Below the pieces are notes generated by a model that was given only the letters and a program-made list of their open reading frames with translations, ran no database searches and was not told the origin of the DNA. A stretch of 64,000 bases of DNA from Oerskovia flava (GTDB lineage: Bacteria; Actinomycetota; Actinomycetes; Actinomycetales; Cellulomonadaceae). A program made the translations under genes and the position numbers. The stretch spans positions 248,001 to 312,000 of the forward strand of contig NZ_JAOXSR010000003.1 in the NCBI RefSeq assembly GCF_026163685.1, written 5' to 3'. Of the stretch, positions 1 through 7,529 are shown piece by piece (position 1 is the first letter of the stretch; each line of letters opens with the position of its first letter).

Positions 1-2
1 CG

Positions 3-686
3 CACCCGTTCCTCCCCGTCGCCCGCGGCAGCTCCTCCTCTACGGACACGTGGGTGCAGGCGCTCGTCGTGGCCGACGACGGTGATCACCTCGCGACCCT
101 GCGCACCGCCGCGACGGCGACCCTCGCACTGCACCTGGCGACGATCACCCACCCCGGCTGGGCGACCGACGCGCTCGACCTGTGGCTGTGCCGGGCAGGG
201 CGAGGCCACCTGGCCGCGCTGGGCGACGTCGCGACCGAGGCCTCCGTGCCGCACCGGGTCGTGACGGCCCGCCGCGCCGCCGTGCTTGCGCTGCCCCCCG
301 CGCCCGCGCAGGGCCTGCCGCCCGACATCGCGCGCCTGCTCGTCCCGGACCTCGACCTGCGGCACGGTCGCGCACTCCCCGACGGGGCGGCCGAGGACGT
401 GCGGGTCCCCGCTGCGGCCGGGGACGTGCTCCTCTGCGTCGCCGAGGACCTCACGACCGGGCGCGCGTGCGCCGCCGGGATCGGCGCGCTGCGCTCGTTG
501 GTGCGCTCGGGCGGGCTGGACGCCCGGCCGGGCACGACCGTCGCCGTCCACCTGGTCCCTCCCGCCGAGCTGCGGACGGCCGCCGGCGAACCGGGGGCGC
601 ACGTCGCGGGGACGCCGGGTACGGGCGCGGTCGCGTTCGCACCCCGGCGCGCACGGCACGCGGGCCGCGGCCCCCGGGCCCGCTGA
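3..686 (+). CDS. Peptidyl-tRNA hydrolase-like (PTH2-type) protein, 5' end outside window
   Basis: The frame is open from the first bases, so the true start lies upstream; an internal GTG at 54 is a less likely start because coding-like sequence continues before it. About 227 residues are visible. The middle part (LPPDIARLLVPDLDL) and the late part (VAEDLTTGRACAAGIGALRS) resemble the actinobacterial PTH2-like proteins, where the second segment corresponds to the TTGKAAAQ region of the hydrolase fold. If so it would recycle peptidyl-tRNA, but the similarity is remote and the key Lys of TTGK is Arg here, so activity is uncertain. The tail is rich in Arg, Ala and Gly and looks disordered. It converges with the PH-domain genes, 14 bases away. 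Confidence 0.4.
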   Translation, partial: HPFLPVARGSSSSTDTWVQALVVADDGDHLATLRTAATATLALHLATITHPGWATDALDLWLCRAGRGHLAALGDVATEASVPHRVVTARRAAVLALPPAPAQGLPPDIARLLVPDLDLRHGRALPDGAAEDVRVPAAAGDVLLCVAEDLTTGRACAAGIGALRSLVRSGGLDARPGTTVAVHLVPPAELRTAAGEPGAHVAGTPGTGAVAFAPRRARHAGRGPRAR

Positions 687-700
687 CGCGGCGCGGAAGT

Positions 701-2323
701 CTACGTGCTCGGGGCGCGCGCGCCGTCGGGCACGAGGAACGGCTCCAGGAGGCCAGGCGCCGCCGCGACGGCGAAGGCGAGCGCCTCGTCCGCCTCGATG
801 TCGGGCGCCTCGTAGGTGCCCCACCCCGCGGCGGTCATCGCCGAGACGGTCTTCAGCCCGAGCCTGCGCTGCAGGATCGACTGCCGCAGCGCGATCGTGC
901 TCACCGCGTCGCGGCGCAGCGCCGTCGTCGCCCGTGACGTGAGCCCCGACCGCACGACGAGGTGGTCACCGGAGATCGTGTGCCCGAGCGCCCGGTACGC
1001 GACCAGCGCGCCGAGCAGGGCGAGCAGCCAGAGTCCGCCGCCCCACCAGGCGGCGGAGTGCGGGGCCACACCGTTCGTCGCGCACCACCACAGCGCGGCG
1101 GTCACGGCCGCGCTCGTGGCGGTCGCCCACCAGAGCCGACGGCGGAGCGCCCCCGCCGGGTGCCGGCGCAGCGGCTCGCCGAAGGGGTCCGGGTCGGCGT
1201 CGAGCACGGCGGCCGAGACCGGCAGCGCGACGGAGCGCGGCCCCCGCGGAAGGATGGTCGTCGGCTGGGAGGCCGACCACACGGACAGCCCGGTCGTGAT
1301 GACGTTCGTGTCGGCCATCCGCATCCAGCGCCAGAGCACCGGCTCGGAGACCGTCACACCCCGCAGCCGCCGGTCGTCGCGGTTGACCTCGCGCGTCGTC
1401 AGCAGGCCCTGGCGGGTCCGCAGCTGGGTGCTCTTCTCCCCGGGGACGCGGGCGAGGACAAAGCCCCAGTGGGTCGTGAAGAAGTTGACGGCCATCCCGA
1501 CCGCTCCGAGCGCACCCGTCGCGAGCAGCGCCACGGCGATGGTCCCGGGCCAGCCGAGGGCCTCCCAGTCGAGCAGCCCTTCGATCCAGCCGGCCGGGTC
1601 GAGGCCGAACGTCGAGGTCAGCCAGAACGCGCCCCACAGCAGGCCCGCCGCCATGACGTACGCCCAGATGCTGACCATGTTGTAGACCACCCACCAGGGG
1701 CGGAACCGGGCGAAGACCTCGCCCTCCTCGTCGTCGACCGAGGCCGTCGAGATCTCGCTCCCAGTGCCAGTGCCAGTGGCGGGCTCGACCTCCTCGCCCG
1801 CGGCGACCGCTGCGGGGACCCGGTGCCCGCCGAGCAGCTCGCGCCGCAGGGCCTCGGCGTCGGCGCGGAGCACGGCGTCGAGCTCCAGGGCCGACTCGCC
1901 GGCACTGAGCTGCTGGCCCGCACCGACGAGCACGACGCGCAGCCCCGCGACCCGGTGTCGCAGCCGGGCGGTGACGTCGACGCTGCGGATCCGGTCGCGG
2001 CGTACCGAGCGGTAGCGCCGCACGAAGATGCCCGTGCGCCGCTCGACGTAGTCCGGCGTGATGCGGTAGCGCGTGAACACCCACCGGGTCGCGTTGCCGA
2101 CCGCGCCGAGCACACCGAAGCCACCGACGAGCAGCAGCGGCCACAGGGCGCTCCAGCTCGCCTCGGCCCCGAAGACCAGCACCGCGACCACGGAGGGGGC
2201 CAGGGACAGGACGGTCTGCGCGACGTCGACCCAGATCATGCGGTGGTGCAGCCGCTCCCACGGGGTGTCGTCGTGCGCCGCGGCCGGCGTCGAGTCGACC
2301 TGCACGGTCTCCGGTTCGCTCAC
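701..2323 (-). CDS. PH-domain membrane protein (YdbT-like)
   Basis: This 540-residue protein contains repeated bacterial PH-like (bPH2) segments alternating with pairs of hydrophobic helices. The first helix pair is near residues 30-80, followed by ITPDYVERRTGIFVRRYRSV, typical of the YdbT domain that recognises its own membrane context. Further helix pairs lie near residues 200-280 and 410-450, and the last PH-like repeat near 460-510. The GTG start was chosen because it overlaps the stop of the upstream PH gene by four bases (GTGA), which indicates translational coupling. In Bacillus the YdbS/YdbT pair is linked to resistance against antimicrobial peptides; that role here is inference. A short acidic linker contains Thr-Gly repeats coded by a six-base direct repeat near 1761-1779. 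Confidence 0.8.
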   Translation of the reverse strand: MSEPETVQVDSTPAAAHDDTPWERLHHRMIWVDVAQTVLSLAPSVVAVLVFGAEASWSALWPLLLVGGFGVLGAVGNATRWVFTRYRITPDYVERRTGIFVRRYRSVRRDRIRSVDVTARLRHRVAGLRVVLVGAGQQLSAGESALELDAVLRADAEALRRELLGGHRVPAAVAAGEEVEPATGTGTGSEISTASVDDEEGEVFARFRPWWVVYNMVSIWAYVMAAGLLWGAFWLTSTFGLDPAGWIEGLLDWEALGWPGTIAVALLATGALGAVGMAVNFFTTHWGFVLARVPGEKSTQLRTRQGLLTTREVNRDDRRLRGVTVSEPVLWRWMRMADTNVITTGLSVWSASQPTTILPRGPRSVALPVSAAVLDADPDPFGEPLRRHPAGALRRRLWWATATSAAVTAALWWCATNGVAPHSAAWWGGGLWLLALLGALVAYRALGHTISGDHLVVRSGLTSRATTALRRDAVSTIALRQSILQRRLGLKTVSAMTAAGWGTYEAPDIEADEALAFAVAAAPGLLEPFLVPDGARAPST

Positions 2324-2838
2324 GTCGCGTCCCCGGGAATCTTCTCGGTGATCACGGTCAGCCGCTCGGCGACCTCGGCCGCCACCTCCTTGTCGAGGCC
2401 GACGATGCTGATCGCCCCGCTCGAGGATGCCGTCGTCACCCGCAGGGTGGACAGACCGAGCAGCTGCTCGAGGGGGCCCCGCACGGCGTCGACGGTCTGC
2501 ACGCGCGACAGCGGGGCGACCCGCCACTCCTGGACGATCCACCCGGTCAGCCCGTACACCGCCTCGTCGGTCGTCTCCCACCGGTGCACCGCGAGGCGCA
2601 CCCGGGGCTCGACGACCACCTTCACCACGGTCCACAGCACCGCGAGGACCAGCGGGACGACCAGCCACGGGCGCGCCGGCACCCACAGCCAGTACCCGAC
2701 GCCGAGCACGACGGCGACCAGGCCCGTCGTGCACAGCGCCCGCAGCACCCACCAGCGCACGGCGCGCGGGTCGACGGGGTGCTCGGGTGCGCGCAGGCGC
2801 CGGGGGGTGTCGGTTCCGGTCGTCGGGCTCGTCTCCAT
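2320..2838 (-). CDS. PH-domain membrane protein (YdbS-like)
   Basis: This 172-residue protein has two adjacent hydrophobic helices (about residues 30-70) followed by a single bacterial PH-like domain. The segment TGWIVQEWRVAPLSRVQTVD and the following GLSTLRVTTASSSGAISIVG are the standard signature of YdbS-family proteins. It is the first gene of a two-gene unit with the larger YdbT-like protein, which it overlaps by four bases. The pair probably forms a membrane complex. Nothing in the sequence tells its ligand. Confidence 0.82.
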   Translation of the reverse strand: METSPTTGTDTPRRLRAPEHPVDPRAVRWWVLRALCTTGLVAVVLGVGYWLWVPARPWLVVPLVLAVLWTVVKVVVEPRVRLAVHRWETTDEAVYGLTGWIVQEWRVAPLSRVQTVDAVRGPLEQLLGLSTLRVTTASSSGAISIVGLDKEVAAEVAERLTVITEKIPGDAT

Positions 2839-2842
2839 GCCC

Positions 2843-3607
2843 CTACGCTCGCACGGAAGACCGCCCCCGGGAGGTGCCGTCCGTCATGTTCGCGTCGCCC
2901 GCGACGCCACCCACCACCCGGCGCTCGACGCCCGGCAGGTCGTCGGGCTCGAGCACGTCGGCGAGCCGCCGCCCGGCGAGCGACCGCGCCCAGGCCGGGT
3001 CCGCGCCGTCGGGCCGCGCCTCCTGCAGGACCCACCGGGTGACGCCGAGCGCCGCGAGCCGTGCGCCGAGCGCGAGGATCTCCGCCCGGGTGTGGACGGT
3101 CGGGTCCACCGTCGTGCGCACCTCGTGGTCCGTCCCCGAGCGCACGAGCACCGCGAGCGACTCGTACGCCGCCCGGCCCGACGGGCCGGCGCCCGTGACC
3201 GCCGGGTAGCGGGTCGCGAGGTGCTTGACGTCGAGACCCACCCAGTCGACGAACGGCAGCAGGCGTGCCAGGCGGGTCGGCCAGGCCCCGCCCGTGTGCA
3301 GCCCGACGCCCAGGCCCAGCGCACGCACGTCGTCCACCGCGTCCAGCAGCCCGCGGTGCAGCGTGGGCTCGCCCCCGGAGAACACCACCCCGTCGAGGAG
3401 GTGGCGCCTGCGCTCGAGGAAGGACACGACGTCGGGCCAGCGCATGCCACCCGTCGTGCCCGGCGCCGCGACGGGGACCAGGCCCGGGTTGTGGCAGTAC
3501 GTGCAGTGCCACGGGCACCCCTGCGTGAAGACGGTCGCGGCCAGCCGGCCGGGCCAGTCCACGGTCGACAACGGGGTGAGGCCGGCGACGACGAGGCTGT
3601 CAGGCAC
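2843..3607 (-). CDS. nrdG: Anaerobic ribonucleotide reductase activating protein (radical SAM)
   Basis: This 254-residue radical SAM enzyme uses a 4Fe-4S cluster and S-adenosylmethionine to place the glycyl radical on NrdD. The cluster motif is CPWHCTYC near the N-terminus (CxxxCxxC), followed by FSGGEPT, the usual SAM-binding GGE motif. I chose the GTG at 3607: it has GAGGAG seven bases upstream and overlaps the nrdD stop by eight bases; an upstream GTG at 3634 is possible but has a poorer context. It follows nrdD in the same operon. The C-terminal tail beyond about residue 240 looks unstructured. Confidence 0.9.
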   Translation of the reverse strand: MPDSLVVAGLTPLSTVDWPGRLAATVFTQGCPWHCTYCHNPGLVPVAAPGTTGGMRWPDVVSFLERRRHLLDGVVFSGGEPTLHRGLLDAVDDVRALGLGVGLHTGGAWPTRLARLLPFVDWVGLDVKHLATRYPAVTGAGPSGRAAYESLAVLVRSGTDHEVRTTVDPTVHTRAEILALGARLAALGVTRWVLQEARPDGADPAWARSLAGRRLADVLEPDDLPGVERRVVGGVAGDANMTDGTSRGRSSVRA

Positions 3608-5384
3608 GGACGAGCTCCTCGGCGAACGGGACACGCTCGGCGTGCTCGCCCCGCTTGCCGACGTTGAACGACGACACGGGCCGGAAGTACCCCATCACGC
3701 GCGTCCACACCTCGGAGTCCGCCCCGCACACCGGGCACGTCCAGTGCTCGCCCGACACGTAGCCGTGCGTGGGGCAGACCGAGAACGTCGGCGTGACCGT
3801 CAGGTACGGCAGCCGGAACGTCTCGAGCGAGCGCCGCACGATCGCCTTGCACGCCCGGGCGTCCGACACCGCCTCGCCCATGTACAGGTGCAGGACCGTC
3901 CCGCCGGTGTACCGGCGCTGCAGCTCATCCTGGCGCTCGAGCGCCTCGAACGGGTCGTCGGTGAAGCCCACCGGCAGCTGGGAGGAGTTCGTGTAGTACG
4001 GGTTGGTGTCCGTCCCGGCCTGCAGGATCGCGGGGAAGCGGGCGCGGTCCTCCTTGGCGAAGCGGTAGGTCGTGCCCTCGGCGGGCGTCGCCTCGAGGTT
4101 GTACAGGTTCCCCGTGGCCTCCTGGGCGGCCACGAGGCGCTCGCGGGCGTGGTCGAGGAGCGCGACGGCGAGCTCGTGGCCGTAGGGGGTCGTGATGTCG
4201 TCGGTGTCGTCGGTGAAGTTGCGGACCATCTCGTTGACCCCGTTGACGCCGATCGTGGAGAAGTGCGCGTCGAGGCTGCCGAGGTAGCGCTTCGTGTAGG
4301 GAAACAGGCCGTCGTCCATGAGGCGGCCCACGAACGCGCGCTTGGTCTCCAACGACTCCACGGCGAGGTCGACGAGGGCGTCGAACGCGGCCAGCAGCGC
4401 CTCCCAGTCGAAGCTCACGTACCCGAGCCGCGCCGTGTTGATGGTCACCACCCCGATCGAGCCGGTCTGCTCGCCCGAGCCGAACAGCCCGTTGCCGCGC
4501 TTGAGCAGCTCGCGCAGGTCGAGCTGCAGCCTGCAGCACATGGACCGGACGTCGCCGGGGCTCATGTCGGAGCTGACGAAGTTCTGGAAGTACGGGGTGC
4601 CGTACTTCGCGGTCATGGCGAACAGGGCGTCGGCGAGCGGGGAGTCCCAGTCGAAGTCGGGCGTGATGTTGTAGGTCGGGATCGGGAACGTGAAGACCCG
4701 GCCGGACGCGTCGCCCGCCGTCATGACGTCGATGTACGCGCGGTTCACGAGGTCCATCTCGGCGGCGAGGTCGCCGTAGGTGAAGTCCACGACGGCGTCG
4801 CCGACGACGGGCCGGGTGGCCGCCAGGTCGTCAGGGCACACGAGGTCGAACGTGAGGTTCGTGAACGGCGTCTGGGTGCCCCAGCGGGACGGCACGTTGA
4901 GGTTGTGCACCATCTCCTGGATGCCCTGGCGGACCTCGTCGTAGCCGAGCCCGTCGACGCGCACGTACGGGGCGAGGAGCGTGTCGAACGAGCTGAACGC
5001 CTGCGCGCCCGCCCACTCGTTCTGCAGGGTGCCGAGGAAGTTGACGACCTGCCCGAGCGCCGAGGAGAAGTGCCGCGGCGGGGCGGAGGCGACCGTGCCC
5101 GGCACGCCGCCGAAGCCCTCGGACAGCACGGCGCGCAGGGACCAGCCGGCGCAGTAGCCGCCGAGCACGTCCAGGTCGTGGAGGTGCAGCGCGCCGTCGC
5201 GGTGCGCGGCGCCGACCGCGGGGGAGTACACCTCGTCCAACCAGTAGTTGGCGATGACCTTGCCGGTGACGTTGAGGATGAGCCCGCCGAGCGAGTACCC
5301 CTGGTTGGCGTTGGCGTTCACCCGCCAGTCGGACCGGTCGAGGTACTCGTCCACGGTGCGTGCGACGTCGATGCTGCGGCTCAT
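3600..5384 (-). CDS. nrdD: Anaerobic ribonucleoside-triphosphate reductase (class III)
   Basis: This enzyme reduces ribonucleoside triphosphates to deoxyribonucleotides without oxygen, allowing DNA synthesis during anaerobic growth. At 594 residues it is the normal length of the shorter class III enzymes. Near the C-terminus are the metal-site residues (CPTHG and, 11 residues later, CPVCG) and the glycyl radical motif RVMGYFRP, with the radical glycine at about residue 565. Active-site cysteines are expected in the barrel; RSMCCRLQLDLREL matches that region. The ATG has a GAAGGG Shine-Dalgarno. It is followed by nrdG. A CRP/FNR-type palindrome lies 42 bases upstream of the start, suggesting oxygen- or cAMP-linked control. 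Confidence 0.94.
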   Translation of the reverse strand: MSRSIDVARTVDEYLDRSDWRVNANANQGYSLGGLILNVTGKVIANYWLDEVYSPAVGAAHRDGALHLHDLDVLGGYCAGWSLRAVLSEGFGGVPGTVASAPPRHFSSALGQVVNFLGTLQNEWAGAQAFSSFDTLLAPYVRVDGLGYDEVRQGIQEMVHNLNVPSRWGTQTPFTNLTFDLVCPDDLAATRPVVGDAVVDFTYGDLAAEMDLVNRAYIDVMTAGDASGRVFTFPIPTYNITPDFDWDSPLADALFAMTAKYGTPYFQNFVSSDMSPGDVRSMCCRLQLDLRELLKRGNGLFGSGEQTGSIGVVTINTARLGYVSFDWEALLAAFDALVDLAVESLETKRAFVGRLMDDGLFPYTKRYLGSLDAHFSTIGVNGVNEMVRNFTDDTDDITTPYGHELAVALLDHARERLVAAQEATGNLYNLEATPAEGTTYRFAKEDRARFPAILQAGTDTNPYYTNSSQLPVGFTDDPFEALERQDELQRRYTGGTVLHLYMGEAVSDARACKAIVRRSLETFRLPYLTVTPTFSVCPTHGYVSGEHWTCPVCGADSEVWTRVMGYFRPVSSFNVGKRGEHAERVPFAEELVRA

Positions 5385-5425
5385 GGCGGGGCCCTTCTCG
5401 TGCGGCTACGGACGCTCCCACCATA

Positions 5426-5443
5426 TTGTGAAAACCTTCACAA
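5426..5443. promoter_or_regulatory. CRP/FNR-type palindrome upstream of nrdD
   Basis: TTGTGAA and TTCACAA form a perfect inverted repeat around a four-base spacer; the core fits TGTGA-N6-TCACA, the consensus of the CRP/FNR superfamily (for example GlxR in corynebacteria). It lies 42 bases upstream of the nrdD start. On the minus strand it is directly followed by TATGGT, a possible -10; if that is used, the site would overlap the -35 region and suit repression. A weaker -10 (TAGCCG, 5403-5408) would put the site near -40 and suit activation. The sequence alone does not decide. Confidence 0.6.
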
Positions 5444-5488
5444 GCCGCTGTGACATCCGCCGCGCGGTCTTGTCAGAAACCCTCCGGT

Positions 5489-5548
5489 GCCGAACAGGCG
5501 GTTTCTCGGCATGATCGCGCCACCCTGCCGACGAACCGCCTGTTCGGC
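5489..5548 (-). terminator. Long hairpin after the membrane-protein gene
   Basis: A perfect 15-base inverted repeat (5489-5503 with 5534-5548) encloses a second six-base pair (5506-5511 with 5526-5531), separated from the outer stem by two bases on each side. It begins 10 bases after the stop of the minus-strand gene ending at 5558 and lies before the nrdD promoter. A short T-rich stretch follows on the minus strand. It probably terminates transcription so that it does not run into nrdD. The interrupted two-part stem is unusually elaborate for a simple terminator. Confidence 0.55.
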
Positions 5549-5557
5549 GACGGGGGG

Positions 5558-6976
5558 TCAGGGGGTTGTCGGTTCCGGGGTGGGGGGCGGGGCGGCCAGG
5601 ATCTCCACCAGGGTGAGGAGGAGGCCTGCGACGATCGCCGTGCCGACGACCAGGCCGGCCGTCGGTGTCGCCGCGAAGAGGAGCACGAGCGCCGCTCCCG
5701 CGACGACCACGACCCGCACGAACCCGCGGTGCCGGCCGAGCCACTCGCCCACGGGCCCGGCGCTCACCCCGCGGCCGGCCGCGGCCTCCCGCAGCGACCC
5801 GGCGCCCCGGGAGATGCTCGCCCGCAGGCTGCGCGCGGACGCGCTGCCCCCACCCAGGTAGGCGGCGAGGGCGACGACGAGACCGAGCACGCCGACCGTG
5901 CGCAGCGAGAGCCGCAGGAACCCGACGAGCTGGTCGAACACGACCTCCGCCGCGTCCAGCCGGAGCACCTGGGCGCTGAGCGCGTCCAGGTAGAGCCCTC
6001 GTGCGACGAAGAGCGCGACACCGAGGAGGACCATCGAGCCGGCCAGGGCCAGACCCGCGGCGACGAGCGCCCGCGGCCGGCGCACCGCGACGAGCACACC
6101 GGCGGCGAGCAGGCCCAGCGCGACCCACGGCAGCCACGTGCCGACGGTGTCGAGCAGCCCGTAGGCGTTCTGGACCTGGACGAGCTGGCTCGTCTGGACG
6201 ATCGTGAACGTCGCGTCGATCTCCGGGATCCGCGCGGCCACGCCCAGACCGCGCTCCACGAGCCGTTCCTTGAGCAGATCGATCATCCCGGAGAGCTGGA
6301 TCGTCAGCTGGCCCTGGTCCCCGATCTGGAGCATCGTGCCGTCCGACCCCTCCATCACCGCGACCATCTGCTGGTGCGCGACACGGTTGGCCTGGACCCA
6401 CGTCGTCTCGAACCCGTCGCTGCGCACGAGCCCGTCCGCCGCGCGCTGGACGAACGATCGCACCCCGTCCGTCAGCGGTCCCTCCAGAGCGGTGAGAGCC
6501 ACGGCTGCCCGGGGCGCGACGTCCTGCTCCGTGAGTGCGTCGCTCGCCTCCGCCAGGAGGGCCGGCACGTCGATCTGCTCCATCACGACCGACGTCAGCC
6601 GCCCCGCGAGCGCCGACTGCAGGACGGGGTCGCTCCCGAGCGGGCCGACGGTCTCGACGTACCGGTCGGTGTCGGTGATCGTGCGCTGCGCCCACGCCGC
6701 GACCGCGCCCGCGGGGGCGAGGAGCGCGCCGAGGGTGATGAGCAGGACCGCCATCGCGGTCCGCGCCCGGTGGCGGGGGGTGGCCGGGCCCGACGTCGGG
6801 CGGTCGCCTCCCGGGGGTCCGTCACCGGAGGCGTCGGCCCGGGCGAGGCGCGCACGGAGCTCGGCGTTCTCCCGCTCGAGCGCCGCGAGCCGGGCGGCGG
6901 TGTCGTCGGCTGGGGTGGGTGCGGTGGTGTCCACGATCGTCTCCGTCGCCCGCGGGAGCCTGCTGCCGGGCTCCAT
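5558..6976 (-). CDS. Actinobacterial integral membrane protein of unknown function
   Basis: This 472-residue protein has a short coiled-coil-like N-terminus (LAALERENAELRARLARAD, about residues 29-47), one membrane helix near residue 75, a large domain of about 170 residues expected outside the membrane, and then four to five hydrophobic helices with a second pair at the C-terminus. The layout matches a family of uncharacterised actinobacterial membrane proteins. The ATG lies in front of a short Gly-Ser-Arg leader. It stands alone between the HTH gene and the nrd operon and ends at a long hairpin. No catalytic motif is visible. Confidence 0.65.
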   Translation of the reverse strand: MEPGSRLPRATETIVDTTAPTPADDTAARLAALERENAELRARLARADASGDGPPGGDRPTSGPATPRHRARTAMAVLLITLGALLAPAGAVAAWAQRTITDTDRYVETVGPLGSDPVLQSALAGRLTSVVMEQIDVPALLAEASDALTEQDVAPRAAVALTALEGPLTDGVRSFVQRAADGLVRSDGFETTWVQANRVAHQQMVAVMEGSDGTMLQIGDQGQLTIQLSGMIDLLKERLVERGLGVAARIPEIDATFTIVQTSQLVQVQNAYGLLDTVGTWLPWVALGLLAAGVLVAVRRPRALVAAGLALAGSMVLLGVALFVARGLYLDALSAQVLRLDAAEVVFDQLVGFLRLSLRTVGVLGLVVALAAYLGGGSASARSLRASISRGAGSLREAAAGRGVSAGPVGEWLGRHRGFVRVVVVAGAALVLLFAATPTAGLVVGTAIVAGLLLTLVEILAAPPPTPEPTTP

Positions 6977-7040
6977 GCCCGCACCCTACCCGCGCGGGCC
7001 GCCGAGCGCCGGTCGTACGTGGCGTCAGGGGATCCGGGCG

Positions 7041-7370
7041 TCAGGCCGGTGCGCGCTCCAGCAGGTAGCTGTGCACCGCGTCGAGCATCCCGCGCAGCCG
7101 GGCCTGGTCGGCGCGGTAGTGCACCCGCCGCCCGACGCGCGTCGCGGGCGGGTGGTCGGCCGTGACGAGGCCCAGCCGCTCCAGCCGGCGCAGCGTGTAG
7201 AGGACGGCGTGCTGGTGCGCCCCGCACGCCTCGGCGAGCTCCCCGCTCATGAGCGGCGCGCCGGTCGCGAGCTCGCGCAGCACCGCCCGGGGCAGGGGGC
7301 GTGACATCTCGTCGAGCGTCGCCTGCAGCGCGGCGTTCTCGGGGTCGGGGTCGTACGCGTACTGGTTCAT
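7041..7370 (-). CDS. Small winged-helix transcriptional regulator (ArsR/MarR-like)
   Basis: The 109-residue protein carries one winged helix-turn-helix domain: the segment LMSGELAEACGAHQHAVLYT fits the HTH and is followed by RRLERLGLVTADH, the wing entry. The C-terminal helix (MLDAVHSYLLERAPA) may dimerise. The ATG at 7370 was preferred over upstream in-frame starts because GGAGG lies five bases before it. No metal-binding cysteine pair is present, so it is not a classical metal sensor. It follows the GH92 gene on the same strand but is separated by two hairpins, so it is probably its own unit. Confidence 0.7.
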   Translation of the reverse strand: MNQYAYDPDPENAALQATLDEMSRPLPRAVLRELATGAPLMSGELAEACGAHQHAVLYTLRRLERLGLVTADHPPATRVGRRVHYRADQARLRGMLDAVHSYLLERAPA

Positions 7371-7443
7371 CGGTCCTCCGGTCACGGGCGGGGCGGGTGC
7401 ACCCTGCATCGTCGTACGCGGCCCCGATGGCCGGGGCACGACG

Positions 7444-7504
7444 GTCGTGCGGCCGCCGGACGACGGCCGCACGACCTCGCGGTGAACTCTGCGGGCTCGC
7501 AGAG
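7444..7504 (-). terminator. Two hairpins downstream of the first GH92 gene
   Basis: Two inverted repeats lie just after the stop of the minus-strand GH92 gene: CTCTGCG/CGCAGAG (7487-7493 with 7498-7504, four-base loop) and a 12-base pair (7444-7455 with 7464-7475, eight-base loop). They sit between that stop and the HTH gene and likely act as tandem terminators. No run of T follows the second stem, as is common in GC-rich actinobacteria. Confidence 0.5.
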
Positions 7505-7529
7505 CTGCTGACGGCTCAGCCGGTGCGGG

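Noticed and set aside
5385-5488. NrdR boxes before nrdD
   Set aside because: No pair of NrdR-type palindromes spaced by full helical turns was found; the only palindrome fits CRP/FNR.
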